A stretch of DNA of 64,000 nucleotides. It comes from Codonopsis lanceolata. Taxonomy: Eukaryota; Streptophyta; Magnoliopsida; Asterales; Campanulaceae. Location of the stretch: NCBI GenBank assembly GCA_013146195.2, contig CM028379.1:85533661-85597660 (forward strand). The letters are read 5' to 3'. How positions within the stretch are numbered: the stretch's first letter is position 1; each line of letters starts with the position of its first letter. The notes below the pieces were generated by a model, which had not been told where the DNA came from, made no database searches, and saw nothing but the letters and a program-made list of their open reading frames with translations. Shown here in pieces: positions 12,889 to 25,300 of the stretch. Position numbers and translations under genes: made by a program.

Positions 12889-14929
12889 TGAACGTGCGCA
12901 AAACGCAACTCAGGCAAGAATACCCGGCCGTATCAAGTAATAAAGTGTACATAAGTATGAGTTATCGATCCCACAGGGAATACGCGTAATTCTCACTCCA
13001 ACTAAGTACCGAAATTAGCTAACTAATTATATTTGAGCGAAAATAAAATGAATTAAAATCTAAAAATATAAACAACCTAAAAAAGCAATTAAATCTAATC
13101 TACTGCGAAGGTGGCTTGGCAACAACAAATCAAGATAAAAATATAGGAACACAATATTTCTAGTCTAGCCGGTGTTTAATTTAATCATCTTTATGCTTTT
13201 CTTTAACTCAAGTCTTGGTAGTCGGGTGCACTATTTTATTCGCTACGGGCTCTCGCAACGTATAGCAAATCTAGCTACAAATCCTAGCTACGGGCTCTCG
13301 CTTCTTATAACATAGGAGAAAATAGACGCGTGTCAAAGCAAACACCCCAATGACTATCTACGCACGATCTCCTCTCGGTCTCACGTAACGTAAACAATTA
13401 ATGTGATTTTCGGAATTAATAGGACGGGCTCTCGCATCTTATCCTATAATTCTAATGATCATCTAATGGTTCGCTACGCCATTAAAAGCATGAAGATCAC
13501 ACAATAATAACCAAACGCATGGGTAATACTTCGCAAAAAGAAACTCTCTATATTTTTCTACAAGTCATGTTGGTAGCCGAGACAAATAAAATCGGTTAAC
13601 TACGGGCTCTCGCATCTTATAGTCAACCCTAACCTCCCCCGACCTCGCGAATGGCTAAGGTGGTTCGATCGCGTGTCAAACCTAGTCTCATTTTGGCTAT
13701 CGGTGTGTGTCACAAAACACCAATTATTAAATTGATTGGTCTGAAATATAAAGGTAGCTCTTGCGGATCCTAAATATTTCTAAAATCAATTAATTAGTGA
13801 TCAATTAATTAAAGGCATTAAGTGCACAAAATAATAACCAACATAAATGTGTACTAAATAAAGAGATAAATTAAATTAAAGCACTACATTTAACATAGAA
13901 AAATAATTGCATTTCCATAATAATTTAAGCACAAACCAATTCTTCAATTACAAAATTAATCAACCCAATAAATTATAACAACTATCTAAAATAGAGATAG
14001 GAATAATTAAACCGAGCGAATCGCGTTCCGGGGTTAAAATCATTTGTAAATGCGTCGTTGGCTCTTGAAATGATGCTCCAACCTTCATTAACAGACAATT
14101 GAATGGAGAAAATGAGAGAAATTTTGGAAAAGAAGGGGCTGGTGCCCCATTTGGGACATTGCTCCCAAATGGGGACTTTTTTCAAAATGAAGGCCGGCTG
14201 GGAGTATTAACTATTAAGGGAGAAGGCACAAAAGCTGGAGGTAAGTCAGGGGTAGTTTAGGAAGAACAGGAGGATTTTAGGGGCTGAAATGGAAAGAAAA
14301 AGATTGGCTGGGTCGCGGCAGGGTCAGGAGTATCCAGGAGAGGGCCGCGGGTCACCCGCTGGAGAAATGGGTGAAGTATGTGAGAGGGAGCGGGTTGAAT
14401 GGTGGGCTGATGGAGCAGTATGGGCCGGACAGGACGCGGGTTGTGAAGGATCCACCAAGGAGACGCGGGTCGCGCTTAGTGGAGGAGGCGCGCCAGATTG
14501 CGCCACGTGGTGCCATCCAGGAAGCGACAACGCGCCAGGGACCTGTATGCAATTGTGGCGGCTGCCCCTGACTTTCTAACATTTGCTCCGGTACCCCTGG
14601 AGACTATGAAGTTGGCGCCGCCTTCCTGACTTCTCCCAGCTTTGCAAATTAGTCCTCTGTTAATATTTTCAGCCTCCGTTAGCCTCCTTTTGCCTTGGAT
14701 CTCTTGACGGGCTTAACGAACTTTGTCCAAATAAATTCTAATTCAACTTTTAAGCCCGGAATTGCCTCGAACTTCGTGATAAACACCGTATAAAAGCTCA
14801 ATTATGCTTGGAAACCTTCATTAAGCACAAAAACACAAATAATAATATTTCCAAAGCATAATTAATTCAAAAATAGCACAAAATAAAAGAAAATTCCCGG
14901 AAAAATTCGTGGAAATCTTGCGCTCATCA
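12889..14929. mobile_element. 2-kb LTR-like insertion with ATAAA target duplication inside the copia gag
   Basis: A 2041-bp block starts TGAACGTGCGCAAAACGC and ends GCGCTCATCA (TG...CA). It is flanked by ATAAA on both sides (12884-12888, 14930-14934). Joining the flanks restores a continuous copia gag reading path (HLTVY then DSASSSKFKPGK), so it is an insertion. No polymerase genes are present, so it is probably a solo LTR of a long-LTR element; the lineage is not assigned. A motif 'gggctctcgc' recurs four times (about 13247, 13294, 13426, 13605). Overlapping frames at 14289-14582 reflect a local GC-rich patch, not genes. Confidence 0.85.
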
Positions 14930-15016
14930 ATAAACTGTGAGGTGGATGGAGTGATCTTTTATTTTCTTTAATCTCCCTTCCTCATGCACTAACATTTCAT
15001 TTAACTCTTTAAAGTT

Positions 15017-15592
15017 TCATTTATCTTTCATGGTGTTGTAATTCACCTGGAACTGGCCAAATTCAGCAGGAAGGGAATTCATTATGAACTGTACAAGAAA
15101 GTTATCACTCACATCCATTTTCATAGTCTTTAACTTTGCTGCTAGGTTGGACATTTCTGTTACATGATCATGAATTGACTTTGACCAATCAAATTTCTTT
15201 GTAGTCAATTCACCCATTAGATTGCGTACAATTGATTTATCAGCAAGATCCGACTGAGAATACTCTTTAACCTTCAGCATGAACTCTCTAGCATTTTCAG
15301 TCTTTGGCATCGACGGCTTAATATTTTCAGCCATAGTCATTTTCATAAGGTTCAAACTCAGCCTGTTAGACCGCTTCCAAATTCCATAGATGGATTTGTC
15401 ATCTTCTGAGCTAGTCTCTGTAATGGCTGCGGGCTTTTCATCTGATACTATAGCCATGTCCAGATCCATAACACCCAGTGTAAACTCGATTTGTTCAGAC
15501 CAGTCCGTATAGTTTAGCCCGTTGAACTTAACAACTGAACTTCCAGATGCGAAAAGACTTAAAGAGACTGCAAAACATTTATACATGCTCAA
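15017..15592 (-). pseudogene. Copia Gag (UBN2-type) N-terminal part
   Basis: 191 residues beginning near MSMYKCFAVSLSLFASGSSV. It carries the copia Gag signature KFNGLNYTDWSEQIEFTLGV, then IWKRSNRLSLNLMKMTM, FMLKVKEYSQ and MSNLAAKLKTMKM. The frame continues LNEMLVHEEGRLKKIK until the nested insertion at 14929 and resumes past it at 12888. Gag forms the particle in which reverse transcription occurs. Confidence 0.92.
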
Positions 15593-15599
15593 CCATTAA

Positions 15600-16308
15600 C
15601 GCTTTGAGTTGACTTTAATAAATTCAGAAACTGTCATGAACTTTAAGCATGTATTTAAGTTCACCTTTGGGTAAGCCTTAAACACATAAACAATTTAATC
15701 GATGTCATATGATAGAAACTTTAATGGATAAGCATAACACACAATAGTCAAATAGGTTGTGTATCTTTGGATATACATCATATTTAACCAAGGTACAATG
15801 ATTAGTCCCTTTAATGATATAGACTAGTTGTAATGGTCCGTCTTTGGACGACCTTCTAGCAATTAGTCTATAAATTCAATTGTTCATCAACTTTTTTTGT
15901 CATTTTAGAGGCATCTCTGTACTCAATGAACAACTGATACAAAATTAATTTAATGTGTTAAAACATTCCATTCAGCCAGGCCACTTTGGTGACTAACAAA
16001 CTATTAATGTCTTAACAATAAATTATACTTTCATATTTCAAGCTTTTAACAGAACAATACATTTTTTTTATTTTGAAAATAAAAACATAATATCCAATTT
16101 GTTCTGCAAATTTTCGGTAAAACTTGAAATTCAACATAACCGGTGTTAAACACCCAATTAATATTGCGCAAAACTTTACTGCACAAAAATATAATTTTGC
16201 TCTGAACAGTACAAGGGCAACAAAATATTACATGTATAATTATTGTACAAACTTTACAGTCAAAGTATAATACACTTAATCGGAGAAATTATGAGTTTAC
16301 AACCTTAA
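15600..16308 (-). other. Copia 5' untranslated leader
   Basis: Non-coding AT-rich leader between the primer binding site and the Gag start. No open frame or similarity is seen. Confidence 0.6.
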
Positions 16309-16320
16309 GCTCTGATACCA
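16309..16320 (-). other. Primer binding site of the copia element
   Basis: Minus-strand TGGTATCAGAGC, complementary to the 3' end of plant initiator methionine tRNA, two bases from the 5' LTR end. Confidence 0.92.
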
Positions 16321-16322
16321 CA

Positions 16323-17315
16323 TGTGATACTTTAATACATGCATGAGTTACAAACATTAAAAAAACATTTTCTAGAAACTCATGATACTTTAATACACTC
16401 AAAATCTTAGAACACATAATTCTCACGATTTAATGTACAAGAACATGTAATGGAAACTGACCTGGATCCATGATGTCAACTTTGATTTACAGTAATTATG
16501 GAAGCGGTATTTTCGACCTTGCCTTATACTTTAATTTTTCCTTGATGGCGAAGAGAATTTTCCTTTAATTCCCATTTATTTCCGAAGACTATTTCCTTCG
16601 TAACTTGTTCCTACGATTTTCATTTCTTACCTTTTTTAGCTACTGCCGGAAGCCCCCCTTAAATAGGGGATGAGCACATTACTATGAAGTCTCTTAGGGC
16701 TTGTTTGGTAGTCAGACAAGGATAAGCAGTATTATTACTCCCAGTACTATTAGTGCCCTCGCTATCAATCCTCACTTGTATATCGGGGGTAATTTTGAGA
16801 TTACAAATGTTAATCCCAATTTTTTTTTGTGAGAGCGCTAATAATACTACCCTCCTCCTTGGTATTAATAATGAGGCAATAATGACTTAATCCGGATAAC
16901 TCGTGTTATTAGTCCCGACCACCTATTGCGTACCAAACATCATGCAACTCGACTTATTAATCATATATGCCCTTAACACTGACTACCAAACGACACCTTA
17001 GTGATTAAGATAACTTAATCACTAAGAGTACTAGCCGCCCACATGCCAAAATGGAAAGAAATGACGTGCGGAATGATCGTTGACTTTGGTCAATGATCAA
17101 TTTCTCCAATGGAAAATATATATATACATATGTGTTCATTATTATGTATACATTATGTACAATTTTTAAAGACACTGGAAGAGGGAGTATCACTTTAAAA
17201 CTCCCAAGCTTTAACATAATTTTATTCTCACTTAACCATCGAAGCCGGCATAATTTTATGTTAAAACTTTATTTTCATTAATTCATACGGGTCACGTTAC
17301 GGGATAAATCTAACA
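16323..17315 (-). repeat. Copia 5' LTR, interrupted by a MITE
   Basis: Matches 8371-9065 collinearly once the 301-bp MITE and its 3-bp duplication are removed (about 689 versus 695 bp). Small differences include a shorter TA run near 17120. Confidence 0.93.
16697..16997. mobile_element. Tourist-like (PIF/Harbinger) MITE in the copia 5' LTR
   Basis: 301 bp with inverted ends GGGCTTGTTTGGTAGTCAG and, on the other strand, GGTGTCGTTTGGTAGTCAG, flanked by TTA (16694-16696 and 16998-17000). The 3' LTR is an exact empty site for comparison, with one TTA. No coding capacity. Confidence 0.93.
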
Positions 17316-17715
17316 TCATATACGTCAAAGGTCTTAGACAGTTACGGAGATGGAACCTTGTCATTTGATAACTCAGCAGCTCTAGTCAGCGGTCAAACCT
17401 GTAACATATGAATAACCACCACCATACATTTTTTTGGTTCTTGACTGTTATCCCTATTTAAGATGAGGCAAACCCATTGCAACCTAGAATTTAAGTGGTA
17501 GAATGGTGTTCAAGAGGAGGAAATGGTCGAAGATCTCAGTTTCTCATAGTAAAGAAGAGCATAAAGAGAATAGTAGTTTCATTTCTTGATAAAGAGATGC
17601 AGAAGTGAAAAGTGAAAAGGAGTACCGTAATCTGGATCGGAGGGAGTAGTTCAACTTTGAAACTGTAGCACCACCCAATTTTATCATCGGCGACTCCGTG
17701 TCATGAATAATATAC

Positions 17716-17822
17716 CTTATTTCTGTCACATATTCAAGAATCTGGTTGAAGTTGGTCTTTCTTCCTACTGTGTCTCTCCATGCAGCACCCATGAAAAACA
17801 GACTGCTACTTGCCTCTTTTGC
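17716..17822 (-). pseudogene. BIO2: BIO2 relic, central exon (GAAWRD region)
   Basis: Acceptor 'atttgcag', then AKEASSSLFFMGAAWRDTVG and RKTNFNQILEYVTEIR, ending at the donor 'aataag|gtatat'. The family has GSTRFCMGAAWRD, so the first residues have changed, but the exon has no stop. Confidence 0.92.
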
Positions 17823-18489
17823 CTGCAAATGGATAAAGTACTGCGATATAAGGGAACCATGTGCAACATATACTATGCCCAATAACCTTGCACATTCAAG
17901 TCTTGCTTCAGCTGATTCATTGTGAGCTCAACACTAATCAGATCCTTAGATTAAAAGCCTAGTGCCTCTGAGTGTACATGAAGTGAAAGCTATTTGACTC
18001 ATAATCTTCCTTTATCAATTTGGACTCCTCTACAAAAACATCTCTTTGTCCATTGACTACCTCCAAGGAAAATGTGAAGAGAATATACATGGGATTCTTT
18101 GCTTTTGTTAACATTCCTGATGTGAGTGTGAAGTGTTAGAACGTAAGATGGAGTTCCTTTTTTTTTTTTGATAAGTAACATAAGATGAAGTTCTTAATGA
18201 ACAAAAACATGCAAATGCACGTCAACAAAGAATATAGGGCGGCACATGTTTCATATTGGGAATCAGATAGAAGTATGTCTTCAAATAGACTCTGCTATGC
18301 TCTGATGTGTAACAGGCAAGCCAATCAAGAGAAATGAATAATCAGAAAGGAGCTTATATAGCGAAATTCAGAGAAGTTTACTCCAACTCGTGACTACCAC
18401 AAGGCTATCCTAGCTCCACATAGCAATTGTAGTTAAAATCATCAACAACAAGGCATATGTAAGAAAATTAGTGAACAAAGAGCCTTCAC

Positions 18490-18669
18490 CTTTTGTGCTG
18501 CCTCTAGAACAGCGTCATTGTTCATAAGCTTTTGTGCTTTTAGTCCAGTAGCATACCTAGAGGACTGAAGACAGTATGAACAATCCTCGCTGCATCCACC
18601 TGTTTTTATAGATAAAAGCGTACACTGCTGCACTTCCCTAAAGTTGTGAGCATGCCGATGAACTTGAGC
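18490..18669 (-). pseudogene. BIO2: BIO2 relic, radical-SAM exon
   Basis: Starts after a 'ttatag' acceptor and ends at 'acaaaag|gtgaag'. It encodes AQVHRHAHNFREVQQCTLLS, IKTGGCSEDCSYCLQSSRYA and LKAQKLMNNDAVLEAAQK. All three cysteines of the SAM-cleaving 4Fe-4S cluster are kept, and the exon is open throughout. No upstream first exon was found. Confidence 0.93.
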
Positions 18670-21600
18670 CTATAACAATCATGAATCTCTTATAAGATTA
18701 ATGATCATAGCAACAAAAATATGTAACCTAAAGCAAAAAGGGCTTACGATGATGATACAAAATGAAGTTTAGGAAAATTAGTCAAAAAAATTTACTTGCA
18801 AAACATTGAATAGGAACAAAAGCTGATATCTCAAAGGGCTAGATGAATCAAATGGTTGCCAGTTGCCACTTCATATGATTAAGAATTCATGTAAAGCTGG
18901 CAAAGTTTTTACACTCCTTCATACAGCAATTGACATGAACAAGTTAAAAAGGCAGGACCATGGCAGGTAATGTTACTTAAATATAATTGGACTCAGAACC
19001 CGTCAATCAGAATGCAATGGAATAAATATGTAAACAAAAAATATTATAAACCAAGAAAGAGATTAACAATTTAATTATAATATCCAAAAGTTATATTATT
19101 TTTACAAAAAATATATATATCTTATATTGTACGGTTTGTACCCGGAGCACGGGTTAAATAACTAGTTATAATAATATTTAAGCATAATTAATGTGTTAAA
19201 ATCAAATATGAAGGGTAAAATTAAAATATTATAGAGATTGTATACATAATTTTTGAAAGTTGACTTTTTATGTAAAACGTACCAAAATATTGTGGTGGAC
19301 TTGGAATTTGGAACAGACGGAAGTATCATACTGGTAATCCACTCTTGCGATGAACATATTGTATATTAATATAAACAATTAATTTCTTAGTGACCTGAAG
19401 GCATGAATATTTATGAATTATTTAAATTTAAAACATAACAAAGTGAAAGGAATAAATAAATATTGGATCTATATTTTCTTTTCTATATCGGAAGATCGAA
19501 CGCCTTTTTGCATATTGATAGAGGTGGCAAATTTTACCCGCGTCCATTTGTCCGCTCAAACCGTCCAATAAATAATGAGTATGGACACTCCCAACATTTT
19601 AAGTGGGCACAAATGAGGGGGGGGTGAAATCGAGACGGGACCCGTCCCGATACCCTTCATCCCGATCCCGTCCCGATAGATTTCGGGATTTCAATTTCCT
19701 TCCCGATCCCGATAAGTGTCGGGACCCGACGAATCGGGATCCCGACCGTTCGGGATATAAAAATCTCGTAATCCCGACTATAATATTTATGAACAATTTT
19801 TTCTGATACTAAAATATTTTTAAAATCTTTTCATCATAATTAAGATTTCAAACTGTATATTTACAAAGTATGCTTGAATATTTACTTAATGGTGAATATT
19901 TCTGAATATGTCATTATGAACAAAATGCACCCCTCACTCGTAGGAAAAGAGCTACACTAAGTGCAGAAAATTGATAGATAAAAAAAACCACAATATTAAT
20001 TATGAAAATAAATTTAACAAACATCATTAAGTAATTTTAGTAAACAAAAAATAAACATTGTCTAACACTCACAATATTTATAAAATAAAATATAAAATAT
20101 AAAATATAAAATATATATAATATAAAATATATAAAATATAAAAAATTAGTCGGGACGGGATCGGGTCGGGCGTCGGGACGGGTCGGAAAAAACGGGATTT
20201 TTGCCAACCCTAGGCATACTCATATGAGACAATTAATTATGAGGGGCTAAATGAGCTCTCACTTGGGCACCCGTGCTAAAACTTATTCTCTTGCTCTTCA
20301 AATTTCGCTCAGGTTTTTGCTCTCTTAGATCTCTTAATGATGACGTTTAATATATATATATATATATATATATTGCAAAATTATGTCGTGTGTTGGATCC
20401 CCACCCTTCTTCCCCCGTCCCCGTTCTCACTTAAATCCGGCACTGTAGGCTCTCCTTTCTCAAAGTAATCTTTTTCTAACTTACTATTGCAACTTTCTCA
20501 AAGTAATTGTTATAATTTGATGAACTTAGGGTTTCAAATCATCTGAATTCGTGAAATCATATTTTAACGCTCAATCAATTATTTTATCAATCAACACCAG
20601 TCCAACAATCTGGTTAACATGAAACATTTAATTTTGGTCAACTTTACAAATTAGAATATCTAAAAAAAATACTAAATGAGATTTTTTAATGAAAACTAGC
20701 AATGGTGGGATAAATTGAAACTATCATTACCTAAGGAAGATTCTTTGAAAATTATTAATTTTCATTATATATATATATAATGTGACGTCTCGAGTCTGAA
20801 TGTCTAGATTATACGCATGACCCATTGGCTGGGTCACTAAGCTCTTAGGTCGATTTAGATTTTAGACCTATCAACAATAATCACGCCTTAAAGTCTATAA
20901 ACGATATTGATGTCTAATGGTAGTAAGATGGTCACTTATAAGCACACACAAAAATACATATTTATTTTTCCTTTTTTTTTGGTGAAATTAATGTTTTTGT
21001 AATTTTTGAGTTTTTTTTTGTTAAAATAATTTTTTTGTAATTATTGTATTTATTTGATAATTTTGTATTAGTTAGTAGATGGACACCCATGCTCATTTAT
21101 TACCCGCTCATATATGCTCATAGTATTAAATTAACACTTACTTGTCCGTCCATTTGAGCTCATAGCCCATATGGACGCCACCCATGCTCTCCCATATCCG
21201 CCTGTTTGCAATCTCTACTTATTGATTTTGTGAATTTTTTTTTTGTAATAATAACATTGGATCTATGAAATGGAAAAGAAATAAAATCACTTATATGTAT
21301 TATTTTTTTTAGAACTTGTGTACTTATATTGTTTACGCTGGAAAAAAAAATCATCTAAATTTTGGATAGTGGTGGCTAAACATTTCTATCTTAAAAAATG
21401 GGGTCTTCCCTCAGCCTTATTATCGAAACATTCAACATCATTCACAACCGATATGTAATAACCAACAATCTCCCCCGCCCCTTCCACAACCAATATTAGA
21501 TACCCAACATTGATGATATATGCTGATTTGAACCAATTTAAAATGGAAAAACTGCGGGCCGATACACTTTTCAAAACATTCTCTCCGGTTAGCAATTTTT

Positions 21601-22311
21601 TCTTCAACCGCTAAAATTTATTTTCGAAATATTGTTTCGAAAATTCTAAGATCGTTTTCTTCCATACCTCCAGTCAATACTTTGAGTTTGAAAATAATAA
21701 TTGTCCGCAACGAAACAGAGATTGTGTTGAGTTAAAAGATTTTCCAGTAGGGACGGAGGAGGAGAAGAAGGCTAACGACGGAGGAGGAAGAAAAAAGCGA
21801 AGGACATGGTCTTCATTACGATTTTGCATCGTGGTGCAAAAATGTGATGCAGCGTAATACAAAATTGGATGAGAGATTTAAATTGATGCATCACAATGTA
21901 AAAATTGATGTATTGCGGTTCAAAAATTTGATTAATGATTTAAATCGACGCATCGCGGTGCATTTGAGTGAATGGTCCGTAACACCCCTCAAGCTCATTA
22001 AGGGTATTATAGTTTTTTTGTCCTCAAAAATAACTTTTTCTGGTTGAAAAAAAAACAGTATTGGAGGGATTGAAGAAAATGGACCGGCCCGAATTTACTC
22101 CGAGCAAAATCTATCAGAATGCTCTAACCTTTAATAGCATAATAGTTTCGGACTTTCGGAAACAAGCAATGCATAACTAAAACCAGAAAGAGAATTTGGC
22201 AAAAGTACACTACGAATTTAAGCAACTTTGAATGTAATGGATAGCAGATCAGTCAAAAAAAAAAAAAAAATTTACTCGTCGAGAACTCTTTGATAGTCTT
22301 GTAGCAGTAAC
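18670..22311. other. Intergenic repeats between the BIO2 relic and the ClpB-like gene
   Basis: No coding sequence recognised. At 19615-20215 a stretch has repeated CGGGA/TCCCG words at both ends ('gacgggacccgtcccg', 'cgggatttttgccaacccta'), typical of hAT-type MITE termini, but I could not find an 8-bp duplication. A (TA)n run lies at 20349-20373. The 19521 and 21180 regions carry 'gaggtggcaaattttaccc'-like and 'ggacgccacccatg' ends of another possible hAT relic. An A-run is at 22256-22270. Confidence 0.45.
21600..22110 (+). repeat. Dispersed repeat, copy A (forward)
   Basis: Contains 'gaggaggagaagaaggc' purine-rich DNA, then several degenerate units around 'gatgcatcacaatgtaaaaa' (about 21830-21970), then 'gaaaatggaccggcccgaat'. 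The same landmarks occur in reverse order and orientation at 35140-35720, and part of them near 62480-62680. It is a non-coding dispersed repeat family of unknown class. Confidence 0.6.
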
Positions 22312-25300
22312 TCAATTTGCTACGGCAAAAAGGTTTTCTTCTTTTTCTTCTTCTCCCTCAGATTGGCTACTGCTGCCTACTGTCGAGTTGGCGGATGCTC
22401 GACTTTCTGCATTAATGGAGTGTTCGTGGTCCTGTTTCTTGATAAGAAATCCGTTTTTAGAATGATCGCCGGTTAATGAGGAAGCATCAACATCAACTAC
22501 GATGGAGTCGTTTTCCTTGATTTCCCTTTGCAATATTTTCTTTGCTATTGCATTCTCAACCCTTTGCTGTATTACCCTTTTCACCGGCCTAGCTCCATAG
22601 TTTTGATCGTATCCCAATTCTACAATCAGATCCACGGCTTGCTTTGTATACGACATATCAATTTTACGATCTTTCACCCTTTTCATCAAGCTATTCATCT
22701 GCAAACACATAGTTAGCATACTTGATAAACCACCATATGAAGAGTACTGTTGTGCGCAGCGGAAGACTTTGCAAACGTATTAACAGAATATAACAAGATC
22801 AATAGTAAAGAAATAGAAAAGCATTTTGGGACCTATAAAAGTAGAAAGGACGAAGACAGTATTTGTGAGACAGAGGGAGTGATGGAAACACTGAATTAGA
22901 AAAAGAGAACAAACATACCTGAATATCCACAACATGACCGATTTCCTCAGGGCTTAATGGCTGGAAGACAATGAAATCGTCAACACGATTCATAAACTCT
23001 GGACGAAACTTGCTACTAGCTAATTCCACAACTCGGCTTTTCATCAAGTCGTACATTGCTTCCTTGCTATCCTGAGAATCCTGAAGAGTATCGAGGATAA
23101 CTCTAGACCCAACGTTGGATGTCATTATGATCATGCAGTTTTTGAAGTTGACTGTCCTGCCACTAGAATCAGTCAACCTCCCATCATCCAGCAATTGCAA
23201 CAAAAGGTTGAGAACATCAGGATGAGCCTTCTCAATCTCATCAAACAGAACAACAGAATATGGTCTTCTTCGTACTTGTTCCGTGAGTTGTCCCCCTTCT
23301 TCATGATTAACTAAACCCGGGGCTGAACCAATCAGCCGTGCTACAGAGTTCGTTTCCATGTACTCACTCATGTCAAGTCTCACAAGAGCATTCTCTGAGC
23401 TAAATAGGTAACTTAGCCAACGCCTTTGCCAGCTCCGTCTTACCGACCCCAGTGGGACCCATGAACATGAAGCTCGCTATTGGTCGCTTGGGGTCACATA
23501 AGCCTGCCACCGAACGTCTGATTGCATCAGCAATTGAGTTCACTGCAATATCCTGGCCAATCACCCTTCCGTGAAGTACCTTTTCTAGCACGAGTAGCTT
23601 GGCGCTATCTAACTGTGGTGTTTTTGCTACTGGAATACCCGTCCATTTGGTTAAAACCTCGTGTATATCGGTGTCAACAACCTCTCTCGACTTGTGTAGA
23701 ATCTTGTCAGCCTCATCCAACTGCTTCTTGAGAGATCTTATTGTTTCGTATCTACCTTGAGACGAATCCATTAGTCCATGATCCTTTTTAACATCCTCTA
23801 TCTCTTGCAAAAGCTTTTTTATCTGTCAAGTATTTGCAAACACATCCGTGAGCATAACAAAGTGAAATCATTACAAGTTCTTACACTCACTCTCTTCAAA
23901 TTCATAGACGGATTGGAAATGCTACAGAAGAATTACCTCATTGTTGTAAGTACAGACTTTAGAGCTGCATTCGAAAATTGACTTGTCACACTCCCACTGT
24001 TTATTTAGTTTTTTCTGTTTTTCTCTAACTATAGGGAGCTCTTCCTCCAACTTCTTTAACCTTTCGCCAGAACCTTCAACGGGTTCCCCTTGCAAATGCT
24101 TCTTTTCCGTCTCTAATCTTAACAAATCTGCATCTATCGTGGTTAACTCTTTCGGTTTAAATTGAATACCCATTTTAACCTTTGATGCTGCTTCATCGAC
24201 TAGATCAATGGCTGAAAGAAGCAAGATAAACAGAAATCAACAAAACAAGATCAATGGTAAAGCGTTTATTTAATTTGTGTGTTTTTACTTTTGATAAAGT
24301 AATAATGGTGGGATCAATGAAGTGAAAAACAAGGAGAAAAGAAGGTCAAAATTAAAAAAACATTGAAGAACAGATACGCGCCTTGATAACATATATTTGG
24401 TATTACCAATCTCATAGTCATCAGCTTGGGTGATCATCAAACTCGGCCATTTAATTTCAGAACTCCCAAGTGAATTGAGAGCATTATGTAATTATGTTAA
24501 TGTGGAAATTAAGCTTTCAAACTCATCAAATAATTACCTTTCTCAGGCAAAAACCGGTCATTTATATAGCGATCTGAAAGTTGAGCAGCAGCAACAAGGG
24601 CCATGTCCGATATCTTAACACCGTGATGCAACTCATAGCGTTCACGCAATCCTCTAAGCACGACCATGGTTTCGTCGACTGTTGGCTGAGCACACAAAAC
24701 TCGTTGGAATGATCGCTCGATGGAAGGATCCTTTTCGATATATTCCTTGTACCCTTGAGGCGTAGATGCTCCTATGCACCGAATCTTTCCTCGGACTAGC
24801 GTTGGCTTCATCATACTTGCTATATCCACATTTCTACGACCCCCAGCCCCTACGCATGTACCCATCAATATTAAGTTTTTACATAACATAAATATGAACA
24901 AAGGATAGATCACAAATTGAGAATATGCATGATCATCAAGGTATAGCTAATCGTTATTCCTAAGTTTTTGCAGCGGAAAGACATACCTGCACCGACAATG
25001 TTCTGGATATCATTAATGAATAAAATGACCTTCCCGTTCGAATCAGTGATTTCACGCATTATCTTTTGCATTCTCTTCTCCAATTGTCCAAAATAGGTTT
25101 GTCCAGCAATCACAGAAGCTATACTCAACGAGAACACCTGAATTTTAAAAAATAAAAACGTAATAAATAAATATATATAGAGAGAGAGGGAGAGAGAAGA
25201 AATGAAAACAAGCATGAGAGAGAGAGAGAGAAGAATAACCTTTAGATCTAGGAGAGGTTTTGGAACATTCCCACTTGCAATTCTTTGAGCTAATCTGCAA

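Larger units (their letters stand above)
8371..17315 (-). mobile_element. Ty1/copia LTR retrotransposon, complete ends, decayed, with nested insertions
   Basis: Coding runs on the minus strand. LTRs are 8371-9065 (3' LTR, 695 bp) and 16323-17315 (5' LTR, enlarged by a MITE); both read TGTTAGATTTATCCCG to GTATCACA on the minus strand. The 5-bp target duplication is TCATA at 8366-8370 and 17316-17320. Next to the 5' LTR is TGGTATCAGAGC (16309-16320), the initiator-Met tRNA primer site; next to the 3' LTR is a purine tract (9066-9080). Domain order is Gag, zinc knuckle, protease, integrase, reverse transcriptase, RNase H, the copia arrangement. Multiple stops and frameshifts make it non-autonomous now. 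Insertions at 12889-14929 and 16697-16997 account for about 2.35 kb. It landed in, or right beside, a BIO2 exon remnant. Confidence 0.95.
6258..18669 (-). pseudogene. BIO2: Biotin synthase (BIO2) pseudogene, split by several transposon insertions
   Basis: Biotin synthase is the mitochondrial radical-SAM enzyme that inserts sulfur into dethiobiotin. Four exons remain on the minus strand in the correct order: 18490-18669 (AQVHRHAHNFREVQQCTLLS then the radical-SAM CxxxCxxC cluster as GGCSEDCSYC), 17716-17822 (FMGAAWRDTVGRKTNFNQIL), 7710-7802 (GGIIGL...EAEED...LLHTLATLP) and 6258-6567 (QIWEMIRMIA...CFLAGANSIFTGEKLL to the stop). A degraded match to the exon with the SYDxRLKTLEHV region seems to lie at about 17320-17390, beside the copia insertion. 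The first exon with the transit peptide is not found. Lesions: a one-base loss after GGIIGL, loss of about 15 codons in the same exon, an extra G at the start of the last exon, and a CAA-to-TAA nonsense change after TMPE. The intron between 7.8 and 17.7 kb holds a nested retrotransposon. A working BIO2 presumably exists elsewhere (inference). Confidence 0.93.

Noticed and set aside
14289..14582. Four overlapping open frames in a GC-rich patch
   Set aside because: They occur on both strands within a transposon insertion (12889-14929), have no domain similarity, and are explained by low stop-codon frequency in GC-rich DNA.
19615..20215. Second complete hAT element
   Set aside because: Both ends carry CGGGA/TCCCG arrays, but the termini do not pair cleanly and no 8-bp duplication is visible.
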